Part shown: positions 33,991 to 57,235 of the stretch, piece after piece
Layout of the letters: the number at the start of each line of letters is the position of its first letter
Numbering within the stretch: position 1 is the stretch's first letter
Origin: Doris montereyensis
Lineage: Eukaryota > Mollusca > Gastropoda > Nudibranchia > Dorididae
Reading direction: 5' to 3'
DNA: 64,000 nt
Assembly: GCA_037039925.1 (NCBI GenBank)
Contig: JAXRKP010000410.1
Span: forward strand, 189,501 to 253,500
Position numbers and translations under genes: made by a program
The notes under the pieces: generated by a model
The model's database searches: none
The model's input: only the letters and a program-made list of their open reading frames with translations
Told to the model about the DNA's origin: nothing

Positions 33991-34614
33991 AATGTAGATT
34001 TGGCTTATGGACTTCATTCGTTTCAAACCCACTTCTTCCAGTACATTTGTCGCATCATGATTTTTTAATAAATTTGAAAAGCTCTTGTAAAACCGCCTGA
34101 TTGGAGAGAACAAAGTTTCCCCACAGAACATGAAGAGACAAACAAATGAAGGAACAATACCACATAGATAATGCACTTTCTGTACGACATTTTAATGTTC
34201 TTCGAGTGTCAGCGATATCAATGAGATGTACCATGAGGTATAGTCTAAAGCAAGAATAAATTATTAAATGAGTAGCCATCCCGTCAAGTCAATGACAAAG
34301 TAGTTTCCAATCATCGGACGTACAGAATCCAACGGATTCAAAAGACCCATAATTATTATAGAGTCTGGGAAGTCACGATTGTGTCCATCGCTGCTGACCG
34401 GGATTGTACTAAGTGACCAGGATGATGAATTAAGCCAAATTGCAGTATTAGTTCTCAAAGGATGGGAAGACAGCATTCACTGAAACAGAGAAAGAGAAAA
34501 AGAAGTCAATATAAGAAAAAAAAATATCAGTGCGGTGATCTCAGAGTGAAATTGAAGCGTCTGTTTATATAATTGAAATTCACCCCCACACATCGCATGT
34601 GGCAAGCTCTAGGT

Positions 34615-34900
34615 GAATTAAGACATTGTGTTGTGAGTTGGCAAGGCAATTATGACGACACTGATTCAAGCCCTCAACTGGCCCAGGTGGTTTTGTTCAC
34701 GACGTTGTGCACTTAGGAAAGGTACTTCACACCGCTTTTCTCAACTGCCTCAGGTGTGAATGAGTAACCAGCTACAGGCAGATCTCGGTGTGAGAGTACG
34801 ACCAAACAGGCTGCTGTACTGTACACTCCGCAGGAAGTTGAGATGGACTTTAATGGCCTGTTTTTGTGCGGGGACAAACGCTAAAAATTCATCTTATTTT
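34615..34900 (+). mobile_element. SINE family A copy, diverged
   Basis: TGATTCAAGCCCTCAACTGG, GGAAAGGTACTTCACACCGC, CAGGTGTGAATGAGTAACCA, end ACGCTAAAAATTCATCTT. Confidence 0.75.
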
Positions 34901-35693
34901 TTTTTCAATCAAAGAGTGAAAGGAAAGCTAAGAAGTGGAAAACCCCACCAGCCAACCGCCCGATAAATAAAAGCGTCAATCATTAAAAGTGAGAAAGCAA
35001 AAGGTATGTTGTTGGTGAGTCTTGGGTTTGGAGAATCCCCAAACAACTCAAAACGACTCACCATCAGTTTTCATTTTCCATCTTTTCGCTACCTCAGGGC
35101 CCAGAAACAGACAATGAGGCTATTAGTTGATGGGATTTTAAACCAGTTCAATCTGGGGTTTTTTATATTTCATTCTAAGTTACGCGTTGCACTATATGCA
35201 ACGGCCTCAGGGTGAAATAAGAAGACACATCAAGTTGAAAGGCATGTAAATGATTGAAAGGAAATAAGAAGGGAACTATCACATCAGAAGTGCCCCTCAA
35301 CCGCCAACCAGGGCTGTTAAAAAACGTGGACAAATGAACAGAAACAAAAATCTTCCCCACATATCAACGACTATAAATCCCCATTAAAGATACATGATCT
35401 TCCCTTGCATCTCAAATTAAAGACAAATATTGCGGGCGCACATACTAGCAGTTGCTAGACTGTGCGAAATTATGTGTTTGACTGTACCCGTTATTACATA
35501 CATGAACTGAAGATGCAAAATGAAAGAGAGGAAGGAACCGTAGCTTCCACTGCAAACAGTTACATGTTGATTATTCTACTTTTTTACTTTAAATAAAGAC
35601 AATGCAATTGTGTCAAGATGAAACCATCATATATATGTTTAATTAAGTGGGTTAATTGCCCTGGCTTCCTTATCCTCATGTAGGACAACGCCT

Positions 35694-35990
35694 TTTTGTT
35701 AACAGGTGCGCGGAACAGGTCACATACTTTCCGGCCGATCTAAGGCTATATTCAGGACGACTCGCCAAAATTAAATGTTTTGGATAATACATTGCGATGA
35801 TTATAACTTGCAGTACTTTAGACAAAAATATTGGCTTTTATACATAATGCAACAGATGAGTTGAAGGTGTTGAAGGTGTGGCCTGTGTAGTTTCTAAAAC
35901 AATCATGTAAATTCAAAGAATCCATACTGAGCTTCTTTTTATGGTACGATTGTCATACAACAAACTAGATTTGTCACATTTTGGGCAAAA
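35694..35990 (+). repeat. Dispersed repeat, copy 1 (downstream of TCTP)
   Basis: Shares an ordered set of blocks with 52300-52620: GTTAACAGGTGCGCG, CTTTCCGGCCGATCTAAGGC, ACTTGCAGTACTTTAGA, ATACTGAGCTTCTTT, TTTGTCACATTTTGGGCAA. No coding frame. The family is not recognised. Confidence 0.75.
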
Positions 35991-36120
35991 ATGGCGTGTT
36001 CAGGACCCGCACCAAAAGAAAAACCAAATGAAAGAAAAGAGGTAAGATATATACCAATAGCGCCTGTCAACTGCCCACTCATCCAAGTCAACAAGCTACT
36101 GAAACAAAAACTTTACTTAC

Positions 36121-45202
<9,082 letters not shown>

Positions 45203-45280
45203 CTTGGCAGATAAGGTGGATTTAGACTGACACTCGGAGAACTACCTCTCTATTTCTCTGAGAGTAAAGGGAAAAGGAAG
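45203..45280 (-). promoter_or_regulatory. TCTP 5' UTR with 5'TOP-like start
   Basis: Reading the minus strand from 45280 gives C followed by 14 uninterrupted pyrimidines (CTTCCTTTTCCCTTT), 78 bases before the ATG. TCTP mRNAs are classical 5'TOP messages whose translation follows mTOR activity, so this is the likely transcription start. No TATA box is seen 25-30 bases upstream. ETS-like CAGGAAAT and ACGTCA motifs lie upstream (about 45295-45325). Confidence 0.6.
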
Positions 45281-46254
45281 TTGTCAGATGCCTTTTTCAT
45301 TTCCTGTTTTCTGACGTTCCTTTTTACTATTCATGCCAAGTTGTATTTATGTTTTTGCCGTAAATGAAATTTAAGGAAAAAATAATGACAATTTCAATTG
45401 AAATCATACATTTCAATATTATGTCAGTTTTTGCACGTCAATCGATTACATTATTTATTAAAAACTGTATTTTGTAGCAGATAAGCCATAAAATTGCATG
45501 TGGTGAAAATGGCTGACCTATGACGATGTTTCCAGGCTTACCTGGTGACGAGAGGCCGCCGTAAGGCGGATTGTGATGTGGGTTTGGCGCACATATCTAT
45601 TTTAAGCACATTACACCTGACAGCTGGAAAAGACTACGGAGTTTATACCCGAAACGTCACGGGTTTGTTCTGTCTTTATTGGTGGAGTTATCATTTACGT
45701 AGACATCCAGACGCCCACCTATCCTCTGTCACTAGGGGGACATCTAAATATACGACGTCACCACTCCAAGCGTTTATACCAAGTCTACACCATGGTCTAC
45801 ACTAACAGTAACATTTTTTTCTATTTTTGGATGCCTCGGTTTATCCAGAGAGCCTAGACGAGCGAGACGTGCAACTGATACCAGCACCGTGTAATCAGCC
45901 TCCCCGATTGGCAAACAAGATCTCTTTTTAATGTTTCCTCAATTAATAGAAAGGATGGAGAAAAATACATATCGACATATTAAATGTTCCACGTAGTATT
46001 ACTTATAACATGACTTGGTAAGAGTAGCCTGAAAAAGACAGAACAGTTCTGTCTAGATCTACTTTAGTTTTATTACTTTTAAAACAGTATCCGTCTACGG
46101 GCTATAGATCAAGGTCTACTTGCTCAACATTTCTTGATCAAAGTATGAGAAAGTGATAGTGAATTGTTCAACACGCAGATTGTAACATTTGAAGACACTA
46201 TTTTTTTTTTAACTCTCTTTTGGTTCTTTCATTGTTCTGTCGATGTTACGATTT

Positions 46255-47600
46255 ACAAATAGCTTCAGAGAATATCAAACCCAAACAGGAACTAATGGTT
46301 TTAGGAAATGTAAACGCTAGAGTAGGCAACAATATAGAAACATCAGGAGGAGTAATAGGTAAAAAGGAGAGACAACAACTTCTCCAAATGAAGAAAGACT
46401 AATAGATTTCTGTCTAAAGAATAACATAAAATTAGCCAACACATTTTACCTCACTACAAGAGTGAATGAAGACAGGTGTGAAAAGTCAATGATAGACTAC
46501 ATAATAGTTAACAGCTCCCTTTTTACAGTACAATGGATGCAAGAGTAAACACAGGAGCAGAAATATGTAACGATCATCACCTTTTGATTGCCAAAATGAG
46601 ATTACTGACTGAAGAAAACAAACAGAAAAGGAAAGAAGAAAGCTATTAAATTCAAAATAGAAGAACTAAATAAACCAATAGTAAAACAGATATACCAATC
46701 CAGGATAAAAGGATTTATCAGGGAAAGACAGATGGATCTGAAGGATAGCACAATGGAAGAACAGTAGCAGATGTATAAAGAAACACTCCTCAGTTGTACT
46801 GAACAGGTCTGTGGTAGGAAACAAATTAAAGGACATAGGAAAAGAACAACGTGGTGGAATGAGCATGTCAAAACTAAGATCAAAGAAAAGAAGGATGCCT
46901 GGAAGAAATACTTGCAAACAAAGAAGCCAGAGGATGTGATAGATTATGTGAGTAAAAGAATTGTCGCCAAAGAGAAAGTTAGGAAAGCAAAGAAGGAAAA
47001 GTGGGAAGAGTTTGGACAAAGACTTCAAGAACGCTATCAAAGAAATCAAAAGCTGTTCTGGGGAGCAATGGAAAGTATGAGGAGAAAGATCAAAGCGTGC
47101 CCAATACAACAAATTAAGAACGCCAAAGGAGAAATAATGAAAGAAGATAGCGAAATGATGGAAACATGGAGAAAGTATTTTCAACAATAATCCTTCCAGA
47201 GCATATGAAACAAGGAGTACAAAATCAATTAGTAAGAGTAATAAGTAATCCAGATGAGACAGCTGTAGATGTAGAGATCTCAATGGAATAACTCCAAACA
47301 GCTATATGAAAAGTGAAATAAGGAAAGGCCCCAGGAACAGATCAAGTTTATCCAGAGAGAGGCAGACAAACTACTACATGCAATATGCCTACAAGCATGG
47401 AAGTCAAAACAGGTGCCAGACGACTGGGAAAAGGGGACGGTAGTTCAATACACAAGAAAAGTTCAACTATGGAATGTTCAAACTATATAGGGGTATCACT
47501 ACTTAGCGTGCCAGAAAAAGTGTATGCCAGGATTCTGAAAATGAGACTAAGGAAACGAGAAGAGGATCAGATTGAACTTTGAAGAACATCACGATCTAGA
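46255..47600 (+). mobile_element. LINE relic, endonuclease to RT start
   Basis: Plus-strand copy corresponding to 59730-58400 of the master copy: VLGNVNARVGNNIETSGG (endonuclease), EQVCGRKQIKGHRKRTTWWN, then the RT entry GVSLLSVPEKVYARILKMRL. It ends before the FADD motif. Several frameshifts. Confidence 0.88.
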
Positions 47601-48025
47601 TCTACTAACACCTGGCTGGCCTTGTCTCAACGAAAGCGAAAGAAGAACATAATAAGTTAGGCAAATTCTTAGCAAGTGAAACAGTAGAAAAAGACATCTT
47701 ATTATTAAACAGAAGAATGAAAAAGATGAATTTTCGGCATTTCTCTCACAAGATACATTATGATGTAATCTATAATTCTGTCTTATCTTTGTTGCGTCGT
47801 GTGTAGATCTAGTGTGTAGTATGTTCTAGTTCTACGTTGTCAATCGCAATCATTTTTTGCATGTGCGCTAGTTTCACATCTCCCTGCCTTTCTCTTCCAT
47901 TCATTAGACTTTCTTTGAGTTTTATGAATAGGCCGAGCTACACTTTGTTGTGCTTTCCGCATGTACACCAAGAGCAGCTAACCGGAAAAATTAAGTTTTC
48001 GCCTTGTGTTGAGATCAGTCTAAAA

Positions 48026-48130
48026 ATGCCAAGTCATTGTGCTGCTTTTACATGGTTTAACTCCTCTGACCATGAGGATTGTAATAAAACCTTAGATTTT
48101 GAAAATGGATTGCATGTATCAAGAGACTAG
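48026..48130 (+). pseudogene. Possible THAP zinc-finger N-terminal fragment
   Basis: MPSHCAAFTWFNSSDHEDCN resembles the Met-Pro-x-x-Cys-x-Ala start of THAP domains, but the second zinc-binding Cys is replaced (Trp/Phe) and the frame ends after 34 residues. It may be a first exon or a transposase relic. Confidence 0.3.
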
Positions 48131-48350
48131 ATCTAGATCTACATTTCAAGCTCTCAAAGTACAGTGTACAGTGTCTTATGTTCATAATTTTACTGGTAGA
48201 TGGACTTGGTGCGTATTGTTTCATTGGAGTTTGAAGGAAATTAGATATAGATCTAGTAGTTATAACTTGTAACCATAAAATAATAGGGCCTATTATCATG
48301 AGGTAGTGCTTAGATCTAGATCTAGATTCTAGATATTTCTCGTTTGTTGT

Positions 48351-48420
48351 CTGACGAAGGGTTGTACCCGAAACGTCACGTGTTTGTTCTGTCTTTATAG
48401 TGGAGTTGTCACTTGTCATA
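48351..48420 (+). repeat. Structured repeat with hammerhead-like core
   Basis: CTGACGA, a GGGTTGTACCC hairpin and GAAACGTCACG in immediate succession, then TTTGTTCTGTCTTTATAGTG. A diverged relative lies at 45648-45690. Confidence 0.6.
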
Positions 48421-48554
48421 TTTCGCATTTGACTTCACTCCATTGTGGCTCCTTCGTATTATCACATTACATCTAACCTCTCATTCAGAATTTCCCTTAC
48501 TCAGCTGGGAGTTTGAGTCAAAGGTGAGAACATCACACATACCCACACTGTCCT

Positions 48555-48640
48555 GTAAACGGTCTTTGACGTGCACGGATTGTTTTTCTGTACACGGGAC
48601 CTCCTTTTAACTGGTTATCGATCCACCTACCTGGACAGGA
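48555..48640 (-). mobile_element. SINE family B fragment
   Basis: Complement of the SINE B middle (CGGGACCTCCTTTTA, ATCGATCCACCTACCTGG). Confidence 0.65.
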
Positions 48641-48834
48641 AAGGGTGGGGGTGGGGGGGGGGCTTAAGTGGAGGAAAGAATAGGTCTACCATAAATGTCG
48701 TGATCTCAGGGTGAAATACTTGTCAGGTGAAAGAATGAAAATAAAAGCAAAGAAATAGGATTTACCTCCAGCCCCCACCAATTATTCTCTCCCTTCCTGT
48801 AATAAGATATATTATATAGCCCTACATGTATTTC

Positions 48835-49010
48835 CTTCCTGTCATAGTCTCCCAAAAGACATATATCTCAGGAGTTAAATAAATGCTTGCATCAAGCAGG
48901 ATCTGCACCCCCCCCCCCCCAACATCTCATTCTTGTCATAGTCTCCCGAAAGACATAGATTTCAGGAGTCAAATAAATGCTTGGAGCAAGCAGGATCTGC
49001 AGAAATTTCT
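48835..49010. repeat. Two-copy tandem duplication, about 100-bp unit
   Basis: GTCATAGTCTCCCAAAAGAC ... AAGCAGGATCTGCA is repeated once with about 10% change. A C-run separates the copies. Confidence 0.85.
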
Positions 49011-49396
49011 CAGACACATATTTCTAAATCAGTAAGAATAGGGCGTATGTTTTCACAATGTGACGATTTATACAATTGCGTGCCATCAGCGTACTATGTG
49101 TGATAATTAAAACCATGTTTAGAGATTATTTCATCCAGAGGTTGAATGTAAAGAGCAAATAAAATAGGGCCCAATAGATTCAGGCCCTCGTCTATCTATA
49201 GAGAGAAATAATGGATTATAGCTTACATATCATCATCATCAAAGCGTGTGAAAGCTGCGAGTTCCCCAGGGACCCCTTGGCAGCATAGCTTATTATATAT
49301 CAATTATTTGCATTTTTATGTGATACATTTGGTGAACGGCTGAATTTAACTGAAATAAACTCTCCTTGGCCTTTTCTCCCTCCATCTCTCTTCTCA

Positions 49397-49930
<534 letters not shown>

Positions 49931-51240
49931 TGTCTCTCTCTTTTAATTTTCTTCCGGATTTTGCATTATGACAATAAATATAGGGTCACTTAAGGTCGAG
50001 GTTAAGGTAAGCACTAAGCAGCACTTTTCCTGTCCCTCCCACCAGATCAGATGATTGAAGGGGAGGGGTGGTTATAGTTATGTATGCAACTGCAAAATAA
50101 TATACCGGTCAGTAGTAATATATTTTTAGTAGCCTAACCTGCAAGAATTAAGTATGGAGTTTATATCTGCCGTTTTCCTGTTGCTCTTAGGGAATTATTC
50201 ATGATACAAAGAATTATCAAAATAAAAAAGAACTTTGCAATGAATAAGACAAATATACGTATGTCAGCACTCAACACAAAGTAACTTCAGAACAACGGAA
50301 TCGATGAGAACATCCTGATGCCATCTTTTTCCCGCCCGTAAGTATGAATAGGCCCTGTGTCCTCGCCGTCCATAATAGGCCTAGTTTTGTTTCATTTTGC
50401 TACCCTTAAATGTTTTGAGATCCAATGATGATGCTTCACTTTTGTCTGTCCCAAGAAAAAAAAAAAACTATGGCGACCGCTCGTTCGAACATTTCGGCCT
50501 GAAAATTTGAAACGAGCTTCTAAGGGAGATAATAAAATCGAATTCTGTCGAAAATTTAAAAAAAGCTATCAAAACATATAATTTTCCATTGGATTTTGAT
50601 TCAACTGCATTGTAATATAGTCGTTCTTTTTCAAATCCAAACATATGCTTCGTTTTAAATAGTATGTAAAATATGTTTTAAAGTGAAATTGATATATGCC
50701 TGATTTTTATAATGTTGTATTTTACCTAGTGAGATGCTGTTAGACACTTTGAGATGTCATTGATATGGAAAGCGCAATATAAATACTAAATGTTATGATT
50801 GTGTCACATGGAGCCGGCTATTTTACGAGGGCACAATGTATTTTTGCTAAAATAGACAGTTTACTTGAAAAATGATTTAAAAAATATACCCTGTTTTTCA
50901 CCAACTATCAAGCTGTCGCAAAAAAAAAGAAAAGAAAAGAAGACAACCCGTGTTGGACGTCATAACGTCCGAACTCGATGAGCCAGAATGTTGAAAACGG
51001 GCCCAGACTAACACTAACAAGGAATGCGTGGTTTCACAAAAATTCCTCAAGTTTCTTTGAATTTATGAGGAATACAAATAGCATATATACAAAATTGCTT
51101 CAAACTGACAACTTCAAGCTTGTCGTATGACAATCCTGGAACAACAAAGCGATTTAAAAAATAGCGAATGCTAAATGAAAGTAAAAGAGCCGGATGAAGT
51201 TAATTTTCAAAAGAATATTAATTTTGAAAGTGACTCTTTG
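49931..51240. other. No gene recognised
   Basis: AT-rich, with short frames only and no domain or repeat that I can name. Confidence 0.55.
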
Positions 51241-51249
51241 TGAATAGGA

Positions 51250-51660
51250 AATTAATATTCATAAAATGTCTGATGCTCAAGGTGCTCTCTCTTGGTTTGC
51301 AAACACGTGTATAGACATCTTTCAAAATTAGTGATGACATTTCTGCAATTTTGGAGAAAGATAATTGCAATGGCTGTCTCTATCCCTTGTTTAAGTCGGT
51401 TTATTGTGTTGGGTCTGTTTTTGTATACTGGATTTCAAGTACCTCCAGAGGAAAATATCCAGCGGTTTCAAATCTGGGGAGTGCGCAAACCATACATCTT
51501 CAGCGTGGCTACTGGCAATGCGACCAATAACGATATCTTTTACTTTTTTAGCCACTGAAGTATCCTGTTTGCAGTGTGTGATGTTGCGGGGCCGAGTCCT
51601 GGAGTGAACATTTTTGCGTTTGTTCCTATTAATTTCATTCATGTATAGGTGTAATGGGCA
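51250..51660 (-). pseudogene. Mariner-like transposase C-terminal relic
   Basis: The minus frame reads VWFAHSPDLKPLDIFLWRYL then KSSIQ, matching the conserved end of mariner/IS630-type DDE transposases (SPDLxPxDFFLWGxLK). After a one-base shift near 51394 it continues RLKQGIETAIA and NFERCLYTCLQT, the usual tail. The N-terminal and first catalytic regions are missing. Confidence 0.75.
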
Positions 51661-52299
51661 TGATGTGCTGAGTTGAAATATCTCGTTGTTCTTTTTTTCT
51701 GACGCTTCTGGTTGCCATGGAAACGGCCGCCATCTTGGATTTTACCCCCAAATTTCACCAAGTTCAATATCAATAGGCTTGTACATTTTTTGACAAATTC
51801 TATTTCAAATTTGGAACACACCTTTTTTGATACAATATCTAAATTTTATCAAAATCAGATTTTTGTTTTATTAGTAATTCTTTGTTTTTATGAAATTTTG
51901 AAAATAGCATATGAGAACAACCCAAAAATATGCAAAAATATTATACACAAAATTTAATTTTCACAAAACTATAATATATATCAAAAACAGCATCTGGTCC
52001 ATTTTTTTGCTTTCCCCCTCCCCCCCCACTCATTATTCATACCAAATTTCAGGAAAATTCGTTGAAAAATAATTTTTTAAAAAGTAGATCGAAAGTAATG
52101 AACAAAAAATGACATTTTGAGAAAATCGTAGTTTTCTCTTTTTTTCTGTTATTTGAATATATTTTTCTCCCATAAAAATAAGGAAAGATTAGTATAATGC
52201 TTTAAAACATCATAAAACTGTGAGAGGCTCTCAACTACTCTTTATCGACATGGTTTCAACGGCCCCAGCACCTTTTTACTCATTTCGTTTGGTGCCTTT

Positions 52300-52620
52300 T
52301 GATAACAGGTGCACGAAATATGTCACGTATTTTCCGGACGATCTAAGGCAATATTCATAATAGATCCTCAAAAGAGTATCTTATGGATAGTGTACATTGT
52401 GACAGTCAAAATAAGTACCAAACTTGCAGTACTTAAGATAGTATTTGGGGCTTTTATCGTACAATAGCTGTGTTGAAAAATAGGCCTGTATCGTTTCTAA
52501 ACAATTCGTATAAATTCAAAGAGGCGATACTGAGCTTCTTTATGATAACATTGTGCCGAGAACGAACTGCTTTATCTACTAGTATGATAGACTAGATTTA
52601 TCACATTTTGGGCAATTGAA
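52300..52620 (+). repeat. Dispersed repeat, copy 2
   Basis: Same block order as 35694-35990: GATAACAGGTGCACG, TTTTCCGGACGATCTAAGGC, ACTTGCAGTACTTAAGA, ATACTGAGCTTCTTT, TTTATCACATTTTGGGCAA. Confidence 0.75.
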
Positions 52621-52639
52621 GCGCTTCAAAATAATTATA

Positions 52640-54247
<1,608 letters not shown>

Positions 54248-54369
54248 TGAAGGCAACGGACGCTGTTCAATACTTCTGAAAACGTATAGCAATACCCTAT
54301 ATTTAATTTTTACATATACACTAATAAATTTATACGACAATCACTACGCGCTCGCTATAATATATATAT

Positions 54370-54513
54370 TCTTCGCGGCTCTTCAAGCTGAAACCCCAGG
54401 AAATGTGTTCTTTTATTTGTTTTAACTGGGGTTTTTTACCATGATTTAGGGAATTTATGAGTGTGTTGGGGACTCTATGATTTGTTCTTAAATGTACATG
54501 TGTTGATATTTGA

Positions 54514-54594
<81 letters not shown>

Positions 54595-55452
54595 CTCTAA
54601 CTTAAGCGCGGAAATCTTTTACTTTCTCCCTTGCGGCGATTGGCGGATAAGCCATTTTCACCCAGCCCACGGCGTTTACACCCTCCTATGCAGTGTTGTT
54701 ACGGACGACGCGAAGCGAGTTTCATTTCTTGGTAGCGTATACGGTCTTTGGTAGAACTCAGTATTTTTTGTAGTAATTAACTGTGACTTAACACTAATTA
54801 GATAATTAAATAATAAGTAAATATTATTTAGCAGTCAGATTTATAACGTTAATCTTATAACTACCTTAAGCTAAAATCTTCTAATGCTAGTTTCCGTCTG
54901 CATATTTATCAACAGACGCCAGCAGACGAAAGTTTCGACGCATCGTCGACCGAGAAATGCATAGGCTTTGTGCAGCAGGGAACGACATCACAAGGATGTA
55001 AAATCCTGTTGCGCTATGCACTATATGCACCTGGCTGTACTTTAGTCTGACTTGTTATAATAAACGAAACTTCGTAGTTTTGTGTTTATCTCTGGAACTC
55101 ATTCAATCTAATTAATAATTAGTTATTTAGTTGTAGTTTAATAAGACGAGTAAAATGATATCAAACACTTATATGGTTGATTACTTTATTATTTTATTCT
55201 TTTTTCTTTCTATCCTAAGTTTATAAAACTACATCTTGTTTAAAAGCGATTTTGACTACTTACCTTACATTTTGTTTTTAAACTACCAATTTCATTTTCG
55301 GGAAAATTTCTTCGCGGCTCTTCAAGCCGAAACTCCGGGAAATTTGTTCTTTTATTTGTTTTAACTGGTTTTTTACCATGATTTAGGGGAATTTATGAGT
55401 GTGTTGGGGATTCTATGATTTGTTCTTAAATGTACATGTGTTGATATTTACC
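54370..55452. repeat. Direct repeats of about 145 bp enclosing 790 bp
   Basis: TTCTTCGCGGCTCTTCAAGC ... TGTACATGTGTTGATATTT occurs at 54370-54516 and 55309-55452 with about 8% difference. It could be terminal repeats of a small LTR-type element or a segmental duplication. The interior is not coding. Confidence 0.75.
54518..54592. repeat. AT dinucleotide tract
   Basis: (AT)n of about 75 bases directly after the first copy of the direct repeat. Confidence 0.97.
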
Positions 55453-56609
55453 TTATTTTTAATGAATCGACATTTGTTATGTTACTTTAAAAGAAGTCAC
55501 ATTAAATAGTGTTGATATTTAGAATCTTACAAATAAAAAGTATTTCCAATTAAAACATGTTTTCTCTTATATTTTGTTCATCACACGTATTATTTTTAAG
55601 GATTTCATTAAACCCCCGAGAGCTGATCTACTCTTAAAATCTTTTAGAAATAAAATGAAAAGGATATATAAGCAAACACGTGCCCAAAAATAACTTTAAA
55701 GATAAGAAGACATTTAAAAAATTATCTTTTTTTGGACTGCGCTCAACACGTCCAAATCCCATACTACTGGCGTCAGTGATGAGTTATTGCCATATTTGTC
55801 GACCAGATATTCTTCTCTCTCCTCACTTCCGTGAACTTCCGCCACCGGAAGTTGTCTGGCATCGGGGTTTTCTTCAACTTCGTGAAAATAATAACTAGGT
55901 CTAGGTCTAGTTGACTGCTAGATTGAAATTTTAGGGATATTTATGATTGGCAGGTAAGTTACTTACTGTCAATTATTTTTTTCTATTTTTTTTCACCTTT
56001 CAACTTCCCAATGATATCATCTTATCTAGATCTAGATTTGGATCTAGATCTAGATGTACTCTTAAAACTCTTTCGGTTGTTGCCATTCACATTCACATCT
56101 CCTGGAACTTCTCAAAACTTGCGAACAAAACCTCTAAATCGTACATTTTGCAGTAAGTTGAGAATATATATTATTCAATACGAATATAGATCTAATATAA
56201 GCTAGAAATTTAGATTTAGGTCTAGATCTAGATATCTAGAGGTATTTGTTGGTCTAGAGCTATGAATAGTCCGTGGACGTTGCAGATCTAGAAATCTAAC
56301 TCTCGAGTTGAGTCAGTAGAGAGAGTTGTAATATAAGCTATAGGAGTGGTAAACTAGGAGCGAGGTGACTCATTTTAAATGGATGTCACACCGGTTAAAA
56401 TTTAATAAGTTTTAATAATGGGATCAAATTGAAACACTGAAGAAATGACGTTGAACAAAAAATTCATGAGGTAAGATTTAAGATCTATATCCTATCTGTT
56501 ATCTAGATATAGATTAGATTTAGATCTAGAATAGATGTAGATCTAATAATAGCCTAAATAGAATGGTGTAGTGTAAGGACCATCATCACATTCACAGCTT
56601 ATAATATCA

Positions 56610-56756
56610 CTGCACAGGCACATCAAACAGAACTGAGCAGCATCACTAGATCTAGAAGCTAGATTCTATCTAGATCTATCACTAGTGATAGATTTAGTTT
56701 CTAGATCTAGTGATGCTCATTGCTGACTGGTCAGTTCTGTTTGATGTGCCTGTGAA
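56610..56756. repeat. Long inverted repeat with TCTAGA loop
   Basis: Left arm CACAGGCACATCAAACAGAA ... GCATCACTAGATCTAGAA; right arm its complement at 56698-56756 with a short insertion (TTGCTGACTGG). The loop is TCTAGATC-rich. The fold would be a stable cruciform. Confidence 0.85.
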
Positions 56757-56866
56757 AAGTTATAGAGCCTAGATACAGATTAGATCTAGATCTATAATTT
56801 TTTCAATTAAAGTTCTCTGTATTTCAATAAAAGCTCTCATTTCAATAACGTTGTCATTATTCCTGT

Positions 56867-56987
56867 GTTGGGAATACTAATTTATTTTATTCCCAATATG
56901 ATTGACGATTGGGAATAATACTGTTGTGAATTTAAAAAAATAGTATTCCCAACACGGTTGGGAATAAGAAAAATTAGTATTCCCAAC
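56867..56987. repeat. Inverted repeat with TTGGGAATA motifs
   Basis: Outer arms GTTGGGAATACTAATTT (56867) and AAATTAGTATTCCCAAC (to 56987), with further nested TTGGGAATA/TATTCCCAA pairs. It resembles a small MITE. Confidence 0.8.
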
Positions 56988-57235
56988 GCAAGAACTAACC
57001 ACAACCTGTTGTGATTGTATTTTATCTTAAAGTGGGTGGTTGTTTTGCTGTTTTACATGTAGATCTAGCTAAGCTGATATTACAGTTGATGTTATAAATA
57101 TAAAGGGAAACTTGCACGCCAATGTTATGGCACTTTGTGTGACATATTTTATGTGGAACAGAGCCTTATCAGTCAATATGGTACTTGCCATGCTCATGAC
57201 TTTTAACAGCAAACTGCAGAATCACTAATCAATTA

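Noticed and set aside
45545..45805. An 86-codon plus-strand frame with TTRGRRKADCDVG
   Set aside because: It overlaps the structured repeat family (GAAACGTCACGGG) and shows no domain; more likely repeat sequence upstream of TCTP.
48351..48376. A functional hammerhead ribozyme
   Set aside because: The CUGANGA and GAAA strands and stem II are present, but no complementary stem I is visible and the base at the cleavage position is not allowed in this copy. Kept only as a hammerhead-like repeat.
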